Of a stretch of 64,000 bases of DNA, positions 58,109 to 64,000 are shown one piece after another. The notes beneath the pieces are model-generated. The model was not told the DNA's origin. It searched no databases and worked only from the letters and a program-made list of their open reading frames with translations. The translations under genes were made by a program, and so were the position numbers. This stretch comes from Labyrinthula sp. Ha (lineage: Eukaryota > Sar > Bigyra > Labyrinthulida > Labyrinthulaceae): assembly GCA_015227615.1 (NCBI GenBank), contig JAALGZ010000011.1, positions 868,001 to 932,000 on the forward strand, written 5' to 3'. The stretch's first letter is position 1. Each line of letters starts with the position of its first letter.

Positions 58109-61100
58109 ATGAAGGCAAATTTGCACGTAGTTACTCTAATTTTTTTGACATGGATGCTAGTATTTCTTGTAATTGGCGGCGCAAGAGATTTTGAGAAGTT
58201 ACAAGCAAGGGTTTGGTCGGATGATAGGGTTCCGTCAAGAAAAACACCAACAAAGCAACCTATCAGGTCTCCTACAAGTTCCCCGACAAAGGACTCTACA
58301 GAGAAACCAACAAAGCAACCTAGCAGGTTTCCTACAAGTTCCCCGACAATGGACTCAACAGAGAAACCAACAAAGCAACCTATCAGGTTTCCTACAAGTT
58401 CCCCGACAATGGACTCAATAGAGAAATCAACAAAGCAACCTATCAGGTTTCCTACAAGTTCCCCGACAATGGACTCAACAGAGAAACCAACAAAGCAACC
58501 TATCAGGTCTCCTACAAGTTCCCCGACAATGGACTCAATAGCGAAACCAACAAAGCAACCTATCAGGTTTCCTACAAGTTCCCCGACAAAGAACTCAACA
58601 GAGAAACCAACAAAGCAACCTATCAGGTCTCCTACAAGTTCCCCAATCCGCTCTCCGTCCCAACAACCCATATCATTCTTTACGAAGGCGCCAACAATGA
58701 ACCCGACAAATACCCCTGTGTCTTCTCCAAGTTTCATACCCAGTACCGGTCCTACTATTTCCCCTTCGGGTCATCCTACCTCATCCTCAATTCTGTTTCC
58801 TACAAAATTTCCTACCATGAATCCAAGCACATACCAGAGCAATACTCCTACACTTGCCCCGACTGCCACACCAACAACTTTGCCAAGTTATAGACCAAGT
58901 AATTCTCCGATAAATAAACCCACGACCTCACCTTTTCCTCAACCGACAAATGCCCCATTTATTGTACCAACTTTATCTCCGACAGAAAACCCTGCCTTAC
59001 TTCAAACGATGGCACCGACAACGACTCCTGTTGTGCTTCCTTCAAAAGAACCTTCTATCTCACCAACGTTTACTCCATCAACAATACCTTCTCTCTCTCC
59101 TACACTAGTACCAACAAAGAATCCAGTTCTGTTATTTACACAAAGTCCCACTATCATCCCTAGTCATTCGCCTTCTCTTGGTCCTACAACCTTCTTAGTG
59201 TCGGTGCACGTAGATACTCAGCGAACCTTTGCCATCATTTTCTCGGAGGAAGTTCGTGTATCGGGTAATTTCACTTTCCCTTGCTCATCTTTATTTCAAT
59301 ATACGCCCATAGTGTCTGCAAGCTGCATTCTGAGAAGGGATGACAGGTTTGGTTTTGAGGTTATATTCTTCGATGTAATTTCAGACTCCGTAAACTTGCT
59401 GCAGGACACCTTTTTTGAAGAAAACATAACCATAGTTGGTGAAAAATTCTTTAGCCTTGAAGGTACTCTTGTTGGCTTACTAGAAGAAGTTCCAGTAACT
59501 TACCCACCTCAACCTGTGAGTGGTAATCTTACTAAGAATTCTTTATCGGTATTATTTGACGCAGAAATCACTGTGTTTGGATTAAACAAGATATTCGTTT
59601 GCTCAGAATTGTTTTCGTTGCTCCTTGAAGAAAATTTTGAGCGTTTTGATATCCTTGATGATATATATGTTTGTACAGTTGAGACACTCGTACCAAAAAC
59701 GCTTACAATTTATTTCCTAGGAGCAATTCCTTTTCGACGTGAGTCAGAGTATTTATTTATTCCAAAAGGTTCTGGCTTCCTGAAAGGGGCAACTGGCATT
59801 GGTTCCGTGTTTCAAGAAATTTCCTTATTCTCTACACTTACAATCACTAGTTTTTTTCACACGCTATCTACACCTGCTCACCTAGTTCCTTGCCATAATA
59901 CAATTAGTATCTTATTGGAACAAACTAGTAGTCTCCCTGTCGTTATTGACGTAGAATACTCTTTTTCTTTTGTAGGAATTAACATCGAGCCAATAATGAT
60001 GTCCCGCAGCGGATCCTTAAGAACAAGTCTTGAGGAACTCCTTTATATATCTCCTTTTTTGAGGACATTATTAGAACGTAATGAGACTGTTCTTATTGAA
60101 GTAGATGGAGTTGTGCGAGGAAGGTACCATAAAAAAATACTTTACTCTTTTTCTGAAGATTTGAAATATTCTCACACTGAGTCGCAGATACAAGCCCAAT
60201 TCCGAAATGGCGAGAGTTTGGACGTCCTTACCTCGGAACAGGTAACAATAAGTATAGATATAGCGCCCGTTTCTAGGCTATGTGAAATTGAACAAATATC
60301 TGAACTCAAGACAGCCTTGTTTAAGCACTCATGCAGTATATTGGAGATGGACGAAGTATTCTTGGCCCATTCGAACAATTTCCTCAAGACTTTCAAGAAA
60401 GGTTCTTCAACTCTTATCTGTACAGTCTCTCTCGGGAACTCTTATCGAGCTGCACTTAAGTTTAAACCTATAAACATTACACTTAGCGTGACTGCCAGTC
60501 ATCCTCTTCCTGTTGCAAAGGTGCAAGCTGAAAAATTTACAGTAGATGTGAACAAACAAGTAAGAATATCAGCGGAAGAATCCTGCGATCCTAGCTTAGT
60601 TCCAAGCACAGTTTGCAGTCTTGATTTAGGTTTTATTGGAGCATCAAACCCAGAAACTTTGCTTGAAGATAGAGGTTTTATTGGAAATGTAGAATTTCTG
60701 TGGAGTCTTAAAAACTCCGAAACATTTCTTCCACTAGGTATTGGGCATACTGAAAATTTGGCTAGTGGCATTCGATCAGGTACCGAGGCTATGGAGGAAG
60801 TCATTATTAATTCAACAGACAACCCTTTAAAACCTGTTGTATTAAACCTAGAGCCAGCAAGATCATATACCTTCGGCTTCGATATTATCAAGAGTGGAAG
60901 TAGCACATTAACCTCTATGGAAATTCATGTAGACACTGTATCTGCTGACTCCTGTGAGCTGCCACTTGTAGGGCTCTCGACACTTCCGGAAAGAATTAAT
61001 CTTGTAGACTTTAATGTACAAGCTTCTGTACAAAATTTGGCAAATTTGGTAGAAGTTGAGTTTCAATGGTTCATTTTTGCTGAAGAGCAGTCAGTTGATG

Positions 61101-64000
61101 AGAGCTTGATCTTAGTACCAGTCGATGTATCTTCTACTGTATCCACGCGTGAAAGTATCTTTATTCCAGCGTCCGTATTATCACCAGATAAGAACTATAC
61201 TATCGAAGCAAGGGTTACAAATACATGTAGCAATGGAAATAGTGTAACAGCTGCTAGTCGGAGAAAAGTGTCTTCACTTTCTCCTCCAGCGGGTGGCATC
61301 GTGGAAGTTAGCCAAATCCAAACTTTTTCTCTGCTACAAGAATACACGGTTGAAACCTTGTTTTGGGTAGACCCAGATGGTGATACTCTCCTTGAGTATT
61401 CCTTTCACTATGCCTTTCTCACACCTTCTGAGAGAAATGATTTTGTTCAAAACCCTTCGCTACACTTTTCTACGTCCAAAACATTTCCTATTATTCCATT
61501 TAGGAAAGACAACATTGCCACCGTATATCTGCCTGTTCCAGAAGATGAGCAGTCGCTGGCTGTAATAGCAGTGGCAGCTGATTCAGATGGTGGAGTTTCA
61601 CGCCTGTTAGGCCTAAATGCAGTGTTTGATGTAGCAACCAACAACACATTCTTAGACATAAATGGACAACTGCATGAAAACATAAGTGCAACCGTGGTAG
61701 AAGGTTTTCTCGAAGAGCTATTCCTGAATGGACGGAGTAGGGAAATTCCGTATGCTTGTCGGGTTATTGCAAGCCAGCTTAATGCTGCGAATGGCTCTCC
61801 GAATCCTACATCTACAAACATAAGAGATTTGTGTCTTGCATACTCTATGATCATACTTGATATGGTTGATGATGAGGGCACCATAGACCTCACCTTTCTG
61901 AACCAAGTAGCTGATGGGTATAACGCTCTCACTGCAGCAGTTGAGGAACTTTCAACTCAAGCATTATTTGGTCTTTCGGCCGATGCATCTCGTGTTACAT
62001 CAGTACTATATGCAACAATTGAAGAAAAATCAAACAATTTCAAGGACCCCTTCTCGCCAGGTTTGCTAGCAAACTCGATCAGAGAAGGTGTATTTGGGAT
62101 TTTATCAAACTCAGTAAATCTCATTGATCGTGACGACTCAGTTTCTAGTTCTAATTTGACAACAACAAGGATATTGTACCAAACTGCTAGTAGTTGCGAA
62201 GTTGCCTTGAGCTCAGAGACTATAATACGACAGCTTTCAAATCTCTCAAATGCGGTAGTCCCAAATGGTGCTCCAGCATACAGTGTGAACACGAATAATT
62301 TTGAGTTTTTTTCTGCTAGAGAGCGTGACAGAGAAATTGGTGGTGAGAACAGGGTGTCAGGTTTTGTATTTAGCAATGGTGAAAACAGTGTAACATTTGG
62401 TACGGGACTAAATGCCAATGGAGAACGAGTTTTTGGAAGCACTTCCCAAGATGTTAATGTCTATGCAGTAAATTGGAATCGGAACATTAGATGTGATCGA
62501 GGACTAACTCCTCCAATTGAAGATATCTGTCTCCCAAATATAACTTTTTCAGGTCCTGTGGGGGATGACCCTGCTTTCATTTCAAACACACTGACTGTCG
62601 AAATCCTTAGCCGTGGAAGCGAACTTAACAAGATTGCAGTGGAAGGCGTTAATGACGCTATTTCTCTAGTTTTGGATAAACACGATAGTTCTCAGACTGT
62701 TTCTTTACCAGACACTTGTGCTGATAAGTCACCTTGTGGAATTTTGCTGGAAAAGGAAACTGCGTGTGGGGTATATGAGAAACGTATTAATGATTGGGAC
62801 TCTGTTGGATGTGAGGTAGTCACTTCGGCTAAGACCTCTCCTGGTACTGTTGAATGCAGGTGCAGCCACCTTTCTAACTACGCTTCTTTCTATGCCTTCA
62901 AGAAGGACTTAATTCAAATTGGAGAGCCCATTGTATGTGAAAGTGCTCTCGCAATTACTAGAACTACGTATGCAGGCAATTTGTACTTTCTATTTGGTTT
63001 CTGTTTGATTGGCTGGTCGTTTTATGATGACAAATATGACTCACAACAAGTTCAAAAAGCTGCAGTTGCACGAATAACACTAATTAGGGTTCTCCAGCGG
63101 CACCAAAAAAGGAAACTCTTCCGGAATTTTGAGAACAGATTGAATTTTGTGGACTCAGAAGGACAAAGAACTTCCAGTACTATAATAATCGATCAACCCC
63201 CAAAGAATCAAACGAAAGCCTTGTTTCTCAATTTTCTGAAAGCACTAAGATACGAGCACTCACTCTTCAGTATTGGAAAGTTTGATCCGAACTACAGCAA
63301 GCTGCAAAGAACTGCTGTTTTTCTAACTGTAATTCTAGGGAACTTCGCTGTTTCTGCTGTATTTTTCAATTTAATCGTAAAAGGAGGTGATCTTCCGGTG
63401 TGGTTTATATTAATTGTAGGTCTGGTTTGTGCGTTGTGTGTTGCCGTTCCAATTAAGATATTTATGAAGGTACTTTTTCGTACTACAGAAAACTTCATTG
63501 GTTCTGTGAATGATATTTGTGCAAACTCAACAAAGATCTTGACCCGCCTAGAAGAAGGTGATGGACGCTTGCTTCCTTCTGACAACCAGTTAATAGACAA
63601 TTATCGTCAACTTCTATGGGCATCAACTTGTCTAAATGCAAATGAAGCGAATTCATCTGCAGGTTCACTAAACAGTCTGATTTCCTCTCTAGAACCAGCC
63701 CAGCAAACTGAGCACCTTAACGAATGTAGAGTGGTTCATTACCTGGAAGAACACGAGCGAGGTGAAAATTTGCCTGCAGTGGAAGTAATCGAAGAACTAC
63801 ATGAACGGGTGTACGAAGCAACTGTTGTAGCACGTGAAATATGGGATCGAGCTAACATAGAACCCATCAAGCACCTAGCTGCAACAAATTCAACTCGTGA
63901 AATATGTGGTAAAATTGAATCTGAAATGAGTCATACTGATATACCAGTTGCATTCTATACTTTGGAATGGCAACGAGTACTTGCAGCAGAAAGTCAGGGT
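58109..64000 (+). CDS. Giant polycystin-1-like receptor with P/T stalk, REJ-like region and GPS (5' part, runs off the right edge)
   Basis: One uninterrupted frame of 1964 codons with no stop and no intron needed. N-terminus: hydrophobic leader 'VVTLIFLTWMLVFLVIGG' (residues 7-24). Residues about 45-365 are P-S-x-x-P-T type repeats, the first third of which is an exact 20-residue tandem. A long Ser/Thr- and Asn-glycosylation-rich ectodomain follows with REJ-like sequence ('WVDPDGDTLLEYSFHYAF'). A GPS autoproteolysis site is near residue 1583: 'ACGVYEKRINDWDSVGC' then 'CRCSHLSNYASFYAF'. Next come a membrane segment ('LYFLFGFCLIGW'), a cytosolic stretch, 'KFDPNYSKLQRTAVFLTV' (as in polycystin-1 after its first membrane helix) and a further membrane helix 'FILIVGLVCALCVAVPI'. 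No PLAT domain is seen between them. It is likely a surface mechano- or adhesion receptor. The channel-like C-terminus, if present, is outside the window. Confidence 0.87.
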   Translation, partial: MKANLHVVTLIFLTWMLVFLVIGGARDFEKLQARVWSDDRVPSRKTPTKQPIRSPTSSPTKDSTEKPTKQPSRFPTSSPTMDSTEKPTKQPIRFPTSSPTMDSIEKSTKQPIRFPTSSPTMDSTEKPTKQPIRSPTSSPTMDSIAKPTKQPIRFPTSSPTKNSTEKPTKQPIRSPTSSPIRSPSQQPISFFTKAPTMNPTNTPVSSPSFIPSTGPTISPSGHPTSSSILFPTKFPTMNPSTYQSNTPTLAPTATPTTLPSYRPSNSPINKPTTSPFPQPTNAPFIVPTLSPTENPALLQTMAPTTTPVVLPSKEPSISPTFTPSTIPSLSPTLVPTKNPVLLFTQSPTIIPSHSPSLGPTTFLVSVHVDTQRTFAIIFSEEVRVSGNFTFPCSSLFQYTPIVSASCILRRDDRFGFEVIFFDVISDSVNLLQDTFFEENITIVGEKFFSLEGTLVGLLEEVPVTYPPQPVSGNLTKNSLSVLFDAEITVFGLNKIFVCSELFSLLLEENFERFDILDDIYVCTVETLVPKTLTIYFLGAIPFRRESEYLFIPKGSGFLKGATGIGSVFQEISLFSTLTITSFFHTLSTPAHLVPCHNTISILLEQTSSLPVVIDVEYSFSFVGINIEPIMMSRSGSLRTSLEELLYISPFLRTLLERNETVLIEVDGVVRGRYHKKILYSFSEDLKYSHTESQIQAQFRNGESLDVLTSEQVTISIDIAPVSRLCEIEQISELKTALFKHSCSILEMDEVFLAHSNNFLKTFKKGSSTLICTVSLGNSYRAALKFKPINITLSVTASHPLPVAKVQAEKFTVDVNKQVRISAEESCDPSLVPSTVCSLDLGFIGASNPETLLEDRGFIGNVEFLWSLKNSETFLPLGIGHTENLASGIRSGTEAMEEVIINSTDNPLKPVVLNLEPARSYTFGFDIIKSGSSTLTSMEIHVDTVSADSCELPLVGLSTLPERINLVDFNVQASVQNLANLVEVEFQWFIFAEEQSVDESLILVPVDVSSTVSTRESIFIPASVLSPDKNYTIEARVTNTCSNGNSVTAASRRKVSSLSPPAGGIVEVSQIQTFSLLQEYTVETLFWVDPDGDTLLEYSFHYAFLTPSERNDFVQNPSLHFSTSKTFPIIPFRKDNIATVYLPVPEDEQSLAVIAVAADSDGGVSRLLGLNAVFDVATNNTFLDINGQLHENISATVVEGFLEELFLNGRSREIPYACRVIASQLNAANGSPNPTSTNIRDLCLAYSMIILDMVDDEGTIDLTFLNQVADGYNALTAAVEELSTQALFGLSADASRVTSVLYATIEEKSNNFKDPFSPGLLANSIREGVFGILSNSVNLIDRDDSVSSSNLTTTRILYQTASSCEVALSSETIIRQLSNLSNAVVPNGAPAYSVNTNNFEFFSARERDREIGGENRVSGFVFSNGENSVTFGTGLNANGERVFGSTSQDVNVYAVNWNRNIRCDRGLTPPIEDICLPNITFSGPVGDDPAFISNTLTVEILSRGSELNKIAVEGVNDAISLVLDKHDSSQTVSLPDTCADKSPCGILLEKETACGVYEKRINDWDSVGCEVVTSAKTSPGTVECRCSHLSNYASFYAFKKDLIQIGEPIVCESALAITRTTYAGNLYFLFGFCLIGWSFYDDKYDSQQVQKAAVARITLIRVLQRHQKRKLFRNFENRLNFVDSEGQRTSSTIIIDQPPKNQTKALFLNFLKALRYEHSLFSIGKFDPNYSKLQRTAVFLTVILGNFAVSAVFFNLIVKGGDLPVWFILIVGLVCALCVAVPIKIFMKVLFRTTENFIGSVNDICANSTKILTRLEEGDGRLLPSDNQLIDNYRQLLWASTCLNANEANSSAGSLNSLISSLEPAQQTEHLNECRVVHYLEEHERGENLPAVEVIEELHERVYEATVVAREIWDRANIEPIKHLAATNSTREICGKIESEMSHTDIPVAFYTLEWQRVLAAESQG
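58243..58645 (+). repeat. 60-bp in-frame tandem repeat (about 6.7 copies)
   Basis: Consecutive 60-bp units encoding 'KPTKQPIRFPTSSPTMDSTE' with few differences, so the array is recently homogenised. Because 60 is divisible by three, copy-number change keeps the frame and only alters stalk length. Confidence 0.95.

Noticed and set aside
58081-58737. 218-codon minus-strand frame with repeated 'VGELVGNLIGCFVGF' units
   Set aside because: It is the antisense shadow of the 60-bp tandem repeat in the receptor stalk; the plus frame is open for 5.9 kb and has domain support.
60499-62442. Several 135-161-codon minus-strand frames inside the receptor gene
   Set aside because: They overlap a long, homologous plus-strand frame and show no domain.

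Overview
The window is nuclear DNA of a unicellular eukaryote. The genes are AT-rich and use standard stop codons. Nuclear-type functions are present (nuclear pore, exosome, SUMO pathway, vacuolar ATPase, complex I assembly), with two eukaryotic tRNA genes and spliceosomal introns. The introns are extremely short: eight that I could place by protein homology and frame are 28-33 nt, and all begin GTA and end TAG. Two proteins carry long P-S-x-x-P-T stalks of the kind common in stramenopiles, and one is a MOT1 molybdate transporter, a family of plants and algae. A stramenopile-type protist is my best guess, but it is an inference.

Layout. Genes lie in compact islands separated by long AT-rich stretches without recognisable genes. 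(1) 1-722: the 5' part of an RCC1-repeat gene and tRNA-Leu(CAA). (2) 8.35-15.1 kb: MOT1, an unknown 473-residue protein read divergently from it, a SANT/Myb-like protein, a secreted P/T-rich protein and a tail-anchored membrane protein. (3) 17.9-22.1 kb: a complete hAT DNA transposon with a perfect 8-bp target duplication, then a four-exon NDUFAF7 gene. (4) 30.2-34.0 kb: a coiled-coil/bZIP-like protein, SUMO-activating enzyme subunit 1 (SAE1/AOS1), V-ATPase subunit G and an unknown acidic-to-basic protein. (5) 40.8-45.0 kb: an FG nucleoporin with a RanBP2-type zinc finger, the nuclear exosome nuclease Rrp6/EXOSC10, a SET-domain protein and tRNA-Phe(GAA). (6) 51.5-64 kb: a decayed ROCO (Roc-COR) gene, a decayed non-LTR retrotransposon, and the first 1964 codons of a very large polycystin-1-like receptor (P/T stalk, REJ-like ectodomain, GPS site, membrane segments) running off the right end.

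Within islands spacing is tiny: 36 bp between two divergent start codons, and 2 bp and 7 bp between convergent stop codons. The intervening deserts (about 7.6, 2.8, 8.1, 6.8 and 6.5 kb) contain two copies of one short inverted-repeat element but no gene I can support. There is no operon-like functional grouping: neighbours belong to unrelated housekeeping pathways.
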